NCBI GenBank assembly: GCA_015179045.1
Contig: WHUZ01000009.1
Span: 248,001 to 312,000, forward strand
Origin: Kalaharituber pfeilii
Taxonomy: Eukaryota > Ascomycota > Pezizomycetes > Pezizales > Pezizaceae
Length of the DNA: 64,000 bases
Direction: 5' to 3'
Positions 44,517-58,000 of the stretch are shown in pieces. The translations under genes were made by a program, and so were the position numbers. Within the stretch, counting starts at the first letter, position 1. Each line of letters begins with the position of its first letter. Below the pieces are notes generated by a model. That model saw nothing but the letters and a program-made list of their open reading frames with translations. It searched no databases and was not told the origin of the DNA.

Positions 44517-46599
44517 CTACTCCTCCATCTTCCCAAATACCCCATCCTCCTCGTCCTCACTCTTCCGCCTCGCCCTCCTAATCATCCCCCTTGTATACAC
44601 CCCTACCCTCCTTCTCTCCCTTTCCCTCTCCCTCTCTCTCTCCCTCTCCCTTTCCCACTCCTGTCCCTCGTCCTCATCATCCAATACCATCTCATCCATA
44701 CTCTGTCTACTACTATAATTCGTCATCGCCCCATCATAATACCCACTTTCCTCCTCTTCCTCCTCCTCCTCCTCTTCTTCCTCCGTCTCCTCGATCTTCA
44801 TCACATAGTCATTCCCAGTCTGCGCTCTCGCCTCTCTTCTCAGCAGGTCAATGAAGCCGCCTGGACTAGTTGTGTGCGACGCCATCGTCGCTGGGGGAGT
44901 GGGGCTGCCGAATCTATGGTGTCCTAGTGCCATTGGCTGAGCGCCAAATGAGCAGCTCAGGAGTTCGACTGCAGCCGCCAGGCTCTCTTCATCAGCTGTA
45001 TGTGGTGTAGCCGGCGCGACTCTGCTCGAATTCACAAAACTTCCAGCTCGCGGCCTAGTAGGATGAGGTCTGTTGTTAAAGTGCGACGGAAAGTTGCTCC
45101 CAGGGTTGATGTGCGTCGGGACAGATCCTGCAAACATTGGTGGCGCGGTGTGGTGGTGGGAACTGTGTCCATGGATGCCGTAAGGCCTAGAGTGGTTTCC
45201 TATTCCAGACACACTGTATCGCTTACACCCGGACCTCGGGCGTGGGCGTGGAGGCAGTGGGGAGCCACTGTCAATATCCATCGGTGGTGGTGTGTCTTCG
45301 GATCCAGAGCTTACAGAGGAATTGTCGTTGATCGAATTTCCACTAGACGCAGATGATATCGCAGGTGTTGGATTGCCATGGTGGATCTCGGTTAATGACG
45401 ATGACGACTGCGGGTTCATGGAAACAAGAATGGAGGCTGCCTCGAGAAGTTGCACCTGCTGGTGCTTGGATATCAAGAGTTTGGACGTAAGAGACCATTC
45501 GGGCGTATGTTCCCATCTGTTGTACCCAAGTAAATTGCACGGATAACGTTTAGCAAAAGTTCTCAATTTGGGGGCATGGGATTTTTGAGGTGAAGTCACA
45601 TAGCGAAGAAAAGTACCCCGAGATTCAAGTGACTAATCCTGATCTCTCGAGGCTATTTGCGTAGTAGCGTCAGAGATATATATACTGGGTATATATTGTA
45701 TTGGAAGAATTCATGACAGAATCCCTCCTGTCTACAAATATAGTACGTAAAGAGTATTGATAAGCTAAACAAACATAGGGCAGGGGATTTGTGCGCTCAA
45801 GAATATAACATATTGCAGGGAGGGGGAGACAAACAGATGTTTCGACAAGCACGAACTATGTTTATACCCCTTCCCACATTTGTCACATTTTAGCTCTACC
45901 CCACCCTTGCCTCCACGGCCTCCCTCTTCTGAACTTCCTCCTAGAAGTGCATGTGCACCTTCGCTTGCTCTTCTTGCCCTTCTATTGGTGGTAGTAGATG
46001 ACGTTGCGCTATTCGCTGCAGCAGTACTTATACCTCCAGAGCTGGGAGACGGGGATGCAGGAACCTTTCGGGGAAATGTAAATCCACTCCCGGGAAGAGA
46101 CCCTGCATTTGCCAATGGGCCTGCTGCTCCATTGCTCGGAAGAGACGAAGGTGGTGAAGGATATCCATGTAGGGGTAGTCCACCAGAGCTTTGTGATAGT
46201 GTCGAATGGAGCCCACTGCTTCCTAGACTCATTCCAACACCACTTCGTACACTTCTCGATAGCATCGAAGTATTTGGTGGTGGGAGTGTTAATTGAACGT
46301 CTGTACCTTCTTTGACTGCTTGGGCTACAGCTGCTAGGTTAGTTGCGGAAGATGAAACGCTTTTTCGACGAGTTACACGATGTATCGACGGATTTGTTCC
46401 AAGTGAATGTCTGCTGTGCATTGAAAGCTTGCTTAAACCTAATGAAGAGGGGGAAGTAAGAGATGGTGATGGAGTAGCAAGAGGAGGTATTGCTACAACA
46501 AGAGGATCCTGATGGAGACGAATCGTCAACCAGACTGGCCCCTCGAACTGGAATATTGGACGATACGATAAATTTTAAACTTACAGTGGAGTTCGCCAT
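44517..46599 (-). CDS. C2H2 zinc-finger protein, probable transcription factor
   Basis: Exons read on the minus strand are 46599-46585, 46547-45835 and 45516-44517, giving 575 residues. The single clear finger is CDKCGKGYKHSSCLSKHL joined to WEHTPEW, a C-X2-C-X12-H-X3-H pattern at about 224-248. It is split by the 318-nt intron between the two histidines. The following SKLLISKHQQVQLLEAASIL resembles, as I recall, a segment found after the finger in related fungal proteins. The N-terminal part is Ser/Pro-rich; the C-terminal half has an EEEEE tract and an Arg/Glu repeat (ERERERERERER), both from simple-sequence DNA. The first exon encodes only MANST and implies a 37-nt intron, unusually short, so the start is less certain than the rest. 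A nuclear DNA-binding role is inferred from the finger. Confidence 0.85.
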
Positions 46600-48307
46600 A
46601 TTATGTTTCTCGAGGATTAGATTTTAAGGCTTCCCGAATCTAGCGGGAGAAGCCTTTGTATTCCTGAGGAGACGAAGATAGACCTGTCGCTACTGACTTC
46701 TTTGGGTTCTAAGTTGGGAAGGAGGGGAAGGGAAAGTGCGGCACTGTGTCCTAAATATGGGGAGATAGTGGTATATATTTTTTATTTGTGTTTTTTTCTC
46801 TCAATGTAAGCGACTACTGATCAGTCGGAGTTGGCAGACTCAACCAGACCATAAAGAAATAATATCCCAGCCTGGACGTGATCTGCTGATTGGTTTCGGG
46901 GGTGTTGAGTAAAAGCCTGGATGAGGATGATGCCCCTGGAAGATGGGAAAGAAAAGGTGCGTATCGAAACACGTTTTTTTTTTTTTTTTTTTTTTTCCTT
47001 TCTTTACTTTTTTTTTTTCCCTTCCCTTATTCCTTGCCAACTCAAATTAAATCCAGTTGCTCAGCTACAGAGATGGCCTTGGACGTTTCTAGGCACCAAT
47101 ATCAAATTTGGAGCAAGCTGTAGGAGCCCTGAGTGCTGGCAAGATTTATGGTATGCGGGGAGAGGGGTGACCTCCCAGGGGAACAGGGTGATACACCGAT
47201 ACTCAGTTGCGAAGATTGAGTTTCGTATCTCGGACTGCCTAGAGCCCGATGTGTGATGAAATAGCGGAGGCACACAGGCAATTGAACGATGAAATGTGAG
47301 AGTAGAGGGCGGAGGGCGGGAGGGCGAGAGGAAGACGGACGGGCTGGAGGGAGGTTGCAAGTGTAAGACGTATGGCAGCGGCGGAGGATCTGCGTTCGTG
47401 GGCGAGAGGGCACTTGGGCGAGCTTAGAAATAGAAGTGGGATTGTCCAGGGACAGCAGCCGACGAGGGCCAAACTACAGTATGCTTGAGCACGCCTGCCA
47501 GGAAGGGAGGGAGGAGGAAGGGAAGGCAAGGGCGGCCTACATTCTATCGATTTTCACGCTTTGTACTTTGTATCCTGTGCTTTGCGCCGTATTTTTCTGT
47601 AACAGGTCTAACTTTTATTTATTTCCCCGACGTCGTTGCTTTATTTTAGTTGCTTCCTTCTGACACTTAATTTTGGCCATGGATTTAAATGTGTGTACTT
47701 TCTTTTTCCTTCTGCCTCTCACTCAGCACCTCCAAGGCATGAAAAGTCACGAGGCGCCGTCAAAAGGCCGGTTTGATATTGAACCACCGTTACACTCTGA
47801 ACCAGGCATCATGTATTTACCATCTTGGTATCTCAACGCACTAGTGTTCCAACCGCTCTTCCTTCAACCCCACCATCAATCTAGAATTCCAGTCTCAAGC
47901 GGAAATGGCAAAGGGAAAGAAAAAAGTTATAGAAGTGCAATTGCGAGAGAGAGAGAAAAAAAAGTGAAACGGAAAAAGCGCGCAAACCTGCAAGCCATCC
48001 TGACCAGCAAAGCCGATCGAATGGAGGTGACTGGACACCAAAATATCAGAAAACGAATACGCTTTGATTTAGCCCAAGCATCTGATTCGTCCTTTGTCCA
48101 CACCATCTTGCATTTTTAGCTCTCTCTCTTTTTTTTCTTTCCCTGACTTCGTTATCATTTTTCCATTTTGCTTCATCGGAGGTTTCTGGGCTGCTGACCT
48201 TGTGCCATAATTTGGCGTTATTAGCCCACCTCTTGTTTAGAGACTAATCAACTATTTGTGTACCTGGTAACACATGTAGGAGTTTGGCGGGGGTGAAGCC
48301 TTGTATT

Positions 48308-48338
<31 letters not shown>

Positions 48339-51053
48339 TATATTTATTTATATATTTATTTTATTTTAGTTGTTTTCCTTGCGCTGCTACAGTGGTACAG
48401 GTGCATATGCGAGCGCATTGAGAGTGAGGCATCAACTCCTTTGACGCTATCATATCTATCACAAAAGTCTGTCGATTGATAGATTTGCATTGCGCTAGCA
48501 ATGGGGGATTCCATAATATGTGTGCTCAGGTTGCTCACCTGTGCAGAAACCATCGAAGTACGTGGTTTATTAGAGCCAACCAGACTAGACAAGAAGACTG
48601 TTTGCGGCGAATTGAGTCCAGGTCGCAAGCTATTAGCTTGTGAGAGTTGTCATTCTACCTCATAACCAAGTGACTATCTCCCGCAGCCTGGTTCTACTTT
48701 TTCCATCCTCTTCTGTACCTTATTACAAGGCAATCCTTCTGCTAGTGTGTGCTGAGTACATTTCTCCACCTGCGTTATCAATAAACCCTGCTGAGAAGTG
48801 ACCTAGCCATTTTTGTCGTGATTGCCTCTCACTTTAAACCCTTTCGGGGCTTACCCCAGGATCGGTCAAAAAAAGATAATGAAACAAAAAAAAAAAAAAA
48901 ATGAACGAAGGTTAAAGAAAGTTGCAGTGATCCCTGTCAGTGCTTACTAGGAATCTGGAATCATACGTATTAGCCAACATTGCATGTACCCCCACCAGCT
49001 AAGTCAAAGAAAAAGATGTGGCACACCAAATTATTTGCAACAAAAATCGAGCTTTCAAAACAGCGAGGAGTTTGTGTGAGGTTACGTCGGGTGTGGGGTA
49101 AAAGATCGCCCGGGAAAACAGCCAAAGGGAGCCCGGAAATTTTTGGGATTATAAAACTGAACATGCCGAGTCCATTGGATGGAAACTGGTTGTCAAAACA
49201 GTAATTGGGGGTCAAGAAATTTTCGAAAAGCAAAGCGATCATCGCGCCAGTTGTGACTTAATGTGGCTTCAGGCAGCCCTAGGCCTGAGCAGCCCCAGAT
49301 CTGCTTTCTCGTCATATTGCGATATATCGAAATCCGTGCGTTTTCGGTGTTGTAAACCTTGCTGGTGCGGTCTTGGCGTCAGATCACCAAAATTAAAGGC
49401 CTCGCTACTGCTAAAGTCCTCATCAGCCGACTTACAAAGGTACGAGCAAGCTTACATCTTACCGACTTTTTTGCAGTATCCTCGACACTTGTTCTCTGGG
49501 TATGTGAACTAAGAATGTATTTTCCTCTTTGCTCTTCAACTACAGTACTAAGCGAAACGAGCGGTGGCTTCAATCATGCTTGCATTAGTCGTTACATATC
49601 GATCGACCTACCCCGCATTTTAGCTTCTAGACATGCATTCCTGGAACCCAGAGAGAGGTTCATACATAAAGCGAAGGTCCTGCACACTGCCCTACCACTG
49701 GAGGTGGGGAAAATTGATGATGGGCTTGTTCATTGCGCCGTATGATTGATGATGCCTGTCAAAATTACGATTGCCTTCGTGCTGGCGCGTTAATTTAATC
49801 TGATTGAATAATTCCGGCTGCCGGCATTATGATATATTTGACTCTGACTCCGCCAGATGTAAATTGAAGTAAGTGTTTTAAAAGGCTGCTCCTATTCAAA
49901 TAGAGAACTCATCTTCAGCGGTTATGCCACCAAACTGGGAATTCATCACTGAAGGCAACCGTGCCGCTTTGCGTTATGTAGGCTATCTCAATCATTTTTG
50001 CATAATGGGTACTGTATTCTCTATTACATCACCATGAGCAGGGGCGAGGTGGGAGATCTGCTGACACTGGAGTAATGCCAAATGCACCTCAACAAATAAT
50101 TCTTTATGAAGAAAATTTCCTTCAGGATTGAGGGTGCTAGTACCGTTTCTGGACTCACGCAATTGCGTGGCGATGGGGAAGTAGCGTATGTGTATGAGAC
50201 CCAGTGGGAGCTCCCCTTCAAAAGTCATGCTGAGCCACCTGGATAGCTTCAAAGGTGGGTTTCTCGCCGAGGATAATCAGGTTTTGGCCCAAGCACCACC
50301 GGGTTTGAGAGACCTAGAATGCAGGCCAAAGGGCCGGATTGGCCCACAGTTGTGCCCAGCTTAGGTCGCGTTCAAAATGGGGGGAATTCCTTCAGGAACC
50401 GCCTCCTTTCAAATCCGTCCGGACGAACAAACTGCTCTTGGTTGTGACATGTTGCTGCGGGGGGGGCACCACCGCGGCAAGTGTCGAGGAGCAGCGGAGC
50501 AGGGAGTGGCCAAGTATGACGGTGCTTTCGGTACTTTGGTACAGTAGCAGATCCTCGTTCCCAGTCACGCCGCCGGCACCTACGAGGAAAAATTAAACGT
50601 GCGATCGAGATCGAGACTGTTTAATTTCGGAAGCTCTTGTCAATGCCACGGCGAGCTCGCTGCTTGCCCGCAAAAAGGCGCCGGCAGGCCGTTGCTCGTT
50701 CTGGAATATTTACGGAGTATTGCTGGTTACATCCACCAGTCTGTCTCTGGGCCGTGGTTCGCCAGTGGGCCAGCATGCCGACTGCGCCGCGACGGCGCCC
50801 AGCTGATAAGCACTTGGCAGCGGCGGGGGCCGCCGCCTTTGCACGGGCAACCCTACATCTTATCTCCAGGCAGGGCCCCTCTTAAAGATCCCGCCCCGAC
50901 ACCCCCCCATTCGCGTACCGAGCCACGCAGCGTCCGAGCCGCGAATCAAGCACTGCAGCCACCTGTCTCTGCATAGCAATTGCCCACTTGCACCGCAAGA
51001 CACCGACCAGCCAGTGCTCGAAGGGATACGCCCACGAGCGCACACGACACGGC
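46600..51053. other. Intergenic region upstream of the C2H2 and Par32-like genes (4.5 kb)
   Basis: This is divergent spacing containing both promoters. It has a T run at about 46976-46996, a (TTTA)n microsatellite at about 48305-48365 and a poly(A) run at about 48885-48900. An open frame of 148 codons at 47,673-48,119 has no recognisable motif. The last 700 bp before 51,054 are GC-rich. Confidence 0.5.
48305..48365. repeat. (TTTA)n microsatellite, about 60 bp
   Basis: Tandem TTTA units run with two TATA-type interruptions. It lies in an intergenic region. Confidence 0.85.
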
Positions 51054-51688
51054 ATGCCAGCAGCGTATGTGAAAACAGGCCGAGGCGGGGCGGGGAACAT
51101 CTTCACCCCGGAAGAGCTACAGAAGAAGGTACGTAACAACATGCCACTCACTGACCGCCCCACGGCGCCAGTGCAGCGCATTCTTCAGGATTCCCGCCTG
51201 GCCTAACAAGCACTATGAGGTAGTCACTGGTCTGCTCTCCCGTCATGAACCCGCTTTTGCAATAGTCCACGCCTTCCTTGCCTCAAGCTGCCAGCTCCAG
51301 GCGTGCCCCCTCCCCACCCCCGCAGATTTCTTTTTCGATAGGATCGTCAGATCGATCTCACTGGCTGTGAACTATTTCTCCTTCCCCACGTACACCCCAC
51401 GAGTCCAATTGTGCATGCACATGTCATTTGCAATCCATTGCCTCGTCCCCTATCTGTCGCCATCCCTTCTCAGTGACCTGCAAGTCACTGTTCTTGCAAC
51501 CAATCTATGCCCAACCGGAGAGCAACCACTTCAGCTCGTCAAGCTAATGCATCTGTACCCCACAGGAGCCGACAGATCTTGAAGCACAGCAGTCACAGGA
51601 ACTGGCAAATGAAGTCGCTCAGCAGCAGGTGGAGACGGCGGGAACCGGGGATGGTTCAGAATATAAGCATATGGGAAGAGGTTAGTAG

Positions 51689-51720
<32 letters not shown>

Positions 51721-52418
51721 ATTAAGAAAAAAATACGCTTTTGTTTGCGTGCAAGCCTTCTCCCTCCGTATTGGGCCGGAATGTGGAAAGTAGGCTTTCT
51801 TTCCTGGCTTACGGCTATTGGAGTGAGGAGAATTTATCAGGATCACAATTGTTGAGGAGGGGTATCTGTAGTGTTCGATCAAGTTCTGGATGATCAATCT
51901 GGCCTGCCTATATATGCTTACTACTTTCCATGTTTCCTTTTTTTAAATTATTATTATGCCCCCGCAGCGTCATTTCTCAGTCTTGTACTTTTCTTACACG
52001 TTCACACAAAGATGCCACGCACATCATTTCAATGTGGTTCTACTCAAACTTCTTCTTTGAGTACCAACTAAATCAAAAAACTACAGGCGGTGCAGGAAAC
52101 TGGTTTACTCCTTCCGTTCTATCTACCACCGGTGTCTTTACGGATAGCCACTCCTCTGACCCCTCAGCCGCTATTCCCGATCCAACGTCAGTGAACCCAG
52201 CTCACGCCAATCGCCACATCGACCCTCGGCCATGGCTAGGGCGTGGTGGAGCTGGAAATTTTGCTTATCAGAAGCCTGTAGAGCCAGAGCGAATTGAACT
52301 CGAGGAACGACAAGCAATACAGGAGATTGAAGAGGAGGTGAGGAAGGAAGTCGATGAGGCGCTACGGAGACCGGAGAGTGCCTACCTCAGCGAGATCAAC
52401 TCGAGACGGGAGCAATAG
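51054..52418 (+). CDS. par32: Par32-like protein (DUF3602, GRGGAGN repeats)
   Basis: In yeast, Par32/Amu1 acts downstream of TORC1 and inhibits ammonium transporters; DUF3602 is defined by GRGG-x-GN repeats. Exons 51054-51128, 51566-51680 and 52087-52418 give 173 residues. GRGGAGN occurs at 9-15, 62-68 (created exactly across the second splice junction) and 115-121. The C-terminus is a charged helix (EEVRKEVDEALRRPESAY). Both introns are long for this window (437 and 406 nt); the second has a run of 26 T at 51695-51720. An in-frame upstream ATG at 50988 could add 22 residues; I prefer 51054 because MPAAYVKTGRGG gives the common compact start. Extra repeats could hide in an unrecognised exon in intron 1. 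A role in nitrogen signalling is by family analogy. Confidence 0.85.
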
Positions 52419-55006
52419 AGCCTCAATTAATTGGCTGGAGCAACTTTCCTGTCCAATGGCGCAGAGCACTAAACTAGCATCTCACCCGTCATTGGGTGAA
52501 TTTGGACCCTGCAGTGCTTCTAAAGTGACATGCTGCATGCTGGAGTTACAGTTGGGACAGATGCGGTATCATACATATGGGGCTACTTACTTGTGCCCTC
52601 TGTGGTATAGTGTTATTATTACTATGATCTACTTCTCTCAGCCTCACAACACTTACCGTTGCCACGGCAGTATTAATAATCCATTCCTTCTTGCCTTCTT
52701 ATCCCTTGCATACCATCATTCTCCAAAGAGAATCCACAGTGAGTGCCCGAAATTGTGAGCCATATTATATCTTTACATAAATATTACATACAACAAAATT
52801 CACTTATGTACGCACTGATTCACCTTACTAGGACCCCTTTCCACTTCCCCTCCCCGCTCCTCCCTTTAGCTCCATCGTGCCCATCACCCTAAATCGCGAT
52901 TCCAAACTCAAACTACGCCACGACCCTGCCTATGCGCCACGCCCATAATCCCCACACACCACTACATTGCCTGATATAGCATAACGTTGCGCCATTCCGC
53001 TCATTCTTTAGCGTTTCGCGATCTGAAGCTCAGCCCAATGGCCAGGGGGTCCATGCAGAACGTTACAATCTTGCATTCATTGGCGTGAAAGAGGGGATCT
53101 GGGTGGCACTTTGCAATTTGGGAAATTAAATTGCAAAGGGGGTGAGGGGTTATGCTAAATTGGAATTAGAGTTGGATATGCAGCACGTGAGACATATATG
53201 TACTTGGCTTGGACCCTGAGTGGGGTCATAGGGAACGCAGGTTACCCTGAACCTCAATGTTTGATTGAATGTGACAGATACTTACTTGTTCAAGTAGTAA
53301 TCTGAACTGGGCACTACCTTAAGCGAAATGTGTGTAGCACTTAAACTTACTTGGCGAAGTGGAAGTCCGATATCGGGGAGCATTTCTATGTAATGAAGTA
53401 ATGTATTCACCGTACTCTCAATACCATTCATTTCTCCTGCTTATGCTGTAGTAAGATTCCGTCTACGCTTCCAATACAGACTTATACATCCCAAGTAGTT
53501 ACTTATGCATCTAGGTATCTGCATATGTACACACCTACATCTTGATACTTACATAGCGACCCGATCGTCATCAGTAACCCCCTAAACCCCCACAAGCTGC
53601 GTTATGCGAGCTACAAAATTTGGCATGACGCTATATTACCTCTTGCCTCATTCCATTCCATTACCATAAAGCGTAAATTTACCATACCACATCTGGGCCA
53701 ACTCTCTCAGCCTCCCGCAGTCTCACCAACCCCATTCTCTGCTACCGTTGGGCAATGCTCTCGCAAGCTGAAGAGAGGCAGTTCGAATTGTCTCTCTAGT
53801 TCTAGTTATGCGTACTCCTTCTCCTCCTACGAAAATCTAACACTTTACCGTGCCAAACACCCCCCCACCCCCCCAGAACTACAAGTTAACAACTTCGTCC
53901 AAAGCAAAGAAAAGCCTTTTTGAAATTAATTTCTTTGAGCCTGGTTCCCAGTAAATCCATGCACGTATCCCAATTATCCAAGCCAACCAACTTGACAAAG
54001 TAGAAACCAGAATTAGACCCAAAAAAACACCAAGCCGAGGGAGAAAAAAGCCCCGATCGAAGCGAAAATCGACAATATTGATAAGTACGGAACAGGAGAA
54101 CAAGAGGCAGGAAGATGCAGGCATAGGTAGATTCATAGAAGCAAGCCATCTATGAGGTAGGGGAAGGTGGCATAGTGGGCTGAGTATGCCCATATACCAC
54201 ACTACCCCAGATTAGTTTGACTTTCAGAAAAGAAAAGAAACGGAAAGGAGGAACAGCACCAGAGGTATTTTTCTGTGTGATGAAGAGCAAACAAGCAATT
54301 GCCACGCAGCGGTATCCACTATCAAGCTCAATCCAATCCAATTCCACCCCCCATTGGTTCAATCAGATGCAACCGATACGTCCACCAAATATAGGCATCT
54401 AACCTCCATCCAATTACCATATTCAGCCACTAGCATAGGATTTAGATATCTGCCCCAAGTTTGAGAATACATATGCTGACTACAATCATAGTAAAAAAAA
54501 CAAAACCGAAGAGAAGGGAGAATGAGGAAGTAAACCAACGAAGATGAAAACGAAAAGTCGAAAGAGATTGACACCTGACCTTTTTCACATAAGAAGCAAC
54601 GGAAAACCAAGATAGGAAGGTCTGCGAAATGTAGAGTGAAATTAGTCATGCACAGGGAGTCCCAACGGGGTAAGAAAGCATATGAGAGCGAGCCGTTTAC
54701 AAAGGAAAGAAACTGAATTAAACGAATGAGCACATCAGACAAACATAAAAAAAAAAAGGCCGCAAGCATTTGGTGATAAAGAAATTAGGGGCTGGCTTGC
54801 GACTGGGCTGCGCAAAAAAAAAAAAAAAAAAAAAAAGCATAAGCAATTGCAATGAGCAAAAAAGGCACATATTGTGCACGATATCTTCTAACTCTCATCT
54901 AGAACTGTCCGTTTTTTTTGACAAGCAGAGTCCACAACCCAAATGCTTACCACCAAACTGGCATCCCGTCATAATCATCACAATCTTTGTCACTTCAATA
55001 GGGAAA
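52419..55006. other. Convergent 3' spacer, 2.6 kb, no gene recognised
   Basis: It lies between the Par32-like and coiled-coil genes. It is ordinary-looking DNA with fewer homopolymers than the other convergent spacers, apart from an A run at 54814-54836. Open frames reach 136 codons (54,359-54,769, minus), but that one reads as hydrophobic low-quality sequence with no family resemblance. Confidence 0.5.
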
Positions 55007-58000
55007 TTAGGTTAAGCCTCCACCATTGGCTTCTCCCTTCGTTAATTCCATAATCAAGACTTTCGCTTCATCTTGCATCAAACCTTTCGCTGTCCAATTG
55101 GGATTTCCCTGTGCAGGGGATTCAGTCGTCCCTGGTCCTTCAGTAAGTGCCCTTCCTTTTCTCATTCGTTGAAGCCCAACCCCGATCTTCCATCCATCAT
55201 CACCCTCCACCAAGAAGACAAATTTCCGTCCATTGCGTAACTCAGCACGCAGAACATGAGTGATAAGCTGCTTTGGCTGTTGGGGGCTGGGATGTGAGCT
55301 ATGTTGTGACGACTTCGGCTGCGGACCTGCGCCCTGACAAACAGACAAACACGAGCAAATCAACTCATCCAGAAAGAGTTCACCGTCATCGTCGGTACCG
55401 TTCGTTACAGCAGTGGCAATAGAGTCACGACTACCAACTTTTCTAAGGCGAGATTTCTTCCGCTCCAGTTTGGGTACCGTAGTGGTCGTCAAATTGGGAC
55501 AGAATATCTCTACGGACTTCAGCATTCCTGCTTTGATATCCCACTCTTTTTGATGAACTCCACGCACATCGTCATCGATAAAGAGCCCATCATGAGAGAT
55601 GCGCAAAATTAGCCCCTCACTAAGGCCGGCGTAGTTGGGACGCAGCTTAGCAATGGGTACAGCTTTGTGGTAGGCAGCTACCGCACGGAGCGATGCTTTG
55701 TCCGGATGGAGAGAGACATAGATTTGGCGGCCGGAAGGCGTGGTAGTGGTATTTTGGTGGCCGAGTTGGGAGTCAATATCAGAGTTCCGTGGAGACCGGT
55801 GGGGGGTGAAGATGTGGGGCGGGGGCGGCGGCGGGGGCGGCGGCGGCGGCGGAGGTGGTGGTGGTTGTTGTTGATGGGGGGGTGGAGGTGGCGGGGATGT
55901 GTGTGGTGGAGGAGGGGAGGGCCAGGCGGATACACCTTGTGTGGGGGGGGAATCGGCGGCCGGGCAGCAGGAGTTTGAGTTGACCGAGGTTGAGCTAACT
56001 GACCATTTGTAGTTGGAACAGGAATAAAAGAAGACGGAACAAGTGGGGCAGACGCAGTTTTGGCAGCCAGAGTTTGCACTGGAGCAATTTGAGTGGGGGC
56101 AATTTGAGCAGGTGCGATCTGAACAGGTGCGATTTGAGCAGGTGCGATTTGAGCAGGCGCTGCTTGAGTGAACACAATCTGAGAAGCAGCAGTTTGAATA
56201 GCAGTAAGCTGTGGAGTAGACTGCGGAATCTTGACAGGTAGAGGAGGAGCGGACTGAATAGGAGCAGTGGGTTGAGTATGCTGTGCAGGCTGACGTTGCA
56301 ATATTTTGGGAGTTGCCTTTGGAATCTTGGAAGGAGTAGGTAGAGAAGGGGCCTGCGTTATCACAGAAGCATCCGCATGTTCTGCGAAGGATGGCTGTGT
56401 ATCATTGCCATGCTTTTTGACTGGTGATCGCGGGCTCACAGTCGCAATAGCAGTCTCCTGTTTCAGCTTCTCTTCAAAGTCACGGATAAGCCGTTCTGCT
56501 CGCTCTTTTTCAAGGCGGTTATTCTCGAGAAGCTGACGCTGATGCTCCTCAGCGGCTTGGAGGGCCCTTTGTCGAAGAAGTTCCAATGTAGCCTGCTCTG
56601 CGCGTTGTCGGGCAAGGCGCTCCTGCTCTAAACGCTCCTTCTCCGCCCGCAACTGCTCCTGGCGAAGCTTTTCTTCCCTCAGTCTTTCCAACCTAGCCTT
56701 TTCTTCAATCTCTCGTTTGAGAGCTTCTTCCTTCTCCTTCTCTTGTCTTATCATCTCCTCGAGCTCCCGCTGTTTACGGAGAGTATCTTCTCGGAGTCGC
56801 TGGAGGGTTTCTTCTCTCTCCTTTTGCAAGCGGAGCTGCTCCTCCTTCTCCTTTCTCAGAGTTTCCTCGTATTGCCTTCGTTCCTCCTCCTCCTTCGCCT
56901 TCCTAGCCATTTCCTCCCTCTGTTTCCGCATAACTTCTTCCTTGTACTTTCGCAGTTCCTCTTCCTTTTGTTTCCTAGCAATTTCCTCTCGCTCTGCCTT
57001 GATCCGTTCGACAAGCTCCTTCTCCCTTTGAATGCGCTCCTGCTCGTCTCTTTCCTCTTGCTCCCTCTGTCTCCGTTCCTCTTCTTCCCGTTGTTTCTGA
57101 GCCGCCTCCAACTTGGCGCGGATAATAGCAGCTTGTCTCTCCAAGAGAATCTTTTCCTCACGCTCTCGTTTGGCTTGCTCCTCTTTTAGTCTTCTTTGAC
57201 GCTCCTCGTTTTCCTTACGAGCTGCCTCCAAACGAGCGAGTCTTGCTTCTCTCTCAGCCCTACGCTTCTCACGTTCCTCGCGCCGAATCTGCTCCAGACG
57301 CCGGCGCTCAGCTTCCTCACGTTCAGCTTGTTCTTCAGCCAAACGTCTACGTTCGGCGGCTTCACGAGCGGCTTGTTCTCGGATCTCTGCAAGTATTGCT
57401 TCGAGTTCGAGCTCTTCCTTACGGACACGAGCTTCTTCTTTACGCCGAGCATCCTCTTCCGTGTTCCGGAGGTTGCTTTCAAATTCAGCCCGCTTTTGAG
57501 CGACGCGCTCAATCTCAGCAGCGGCGGTATCCGGAGTCGGATCATCCTGATAAGTATTGTAATCATAATCATTCAGGTCCTCTTGCAGCTCAATATCGTC
57601 AGGAATTTCCTCATCAAACACTTCTTGAGCAGATTGATTCTCTTCAGGTATCAAGTCTGGTTGCACTAGTGGCGAGCTTATCCTTCCCCATGAAGATTCA
57701 CTATCAAGGCTTGAGACTACACTATCGCTATTTCCAGACACACTGCTGTTCGATGAAATACTGCTTCTTTTGCGAATGGTCCCATTGATGTTACCAATGA
57801 CAGGAGAGTCATGAATGGGTTTCAATGCTTCCACCGGGACTGCATAATCAGGCTCTGCTTGTCTGGCAGCCGTTGCAGGCTCTGCTTGTCTGGCAGCCGT
57901 TGCAGGCTCTGCTTGTCTGGCAGCCGTTACAGGCTCTGCTTGTCTGGCAGCCGTTGCAGGCACAGCCTGAGGGGTAGCATCTCGTCCTCGCGTTACGGGT

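Noticed and set aside
47673..48119. 148-codon plus-strand open frame
   Set aside because: No domain, signal or codon bias like neighbouring genes; basic low-complexity stretches (KKVKRKKRA) arise from A/G-rich DNA. It is kept as intergenic.
56717..57788. Long plus-strand frames opposite the coiled-coil gene
   Set aside because: They are antisense readings of the Arg/Glu codon repeats and give Ser/Leu/Phe-rich low complexity.
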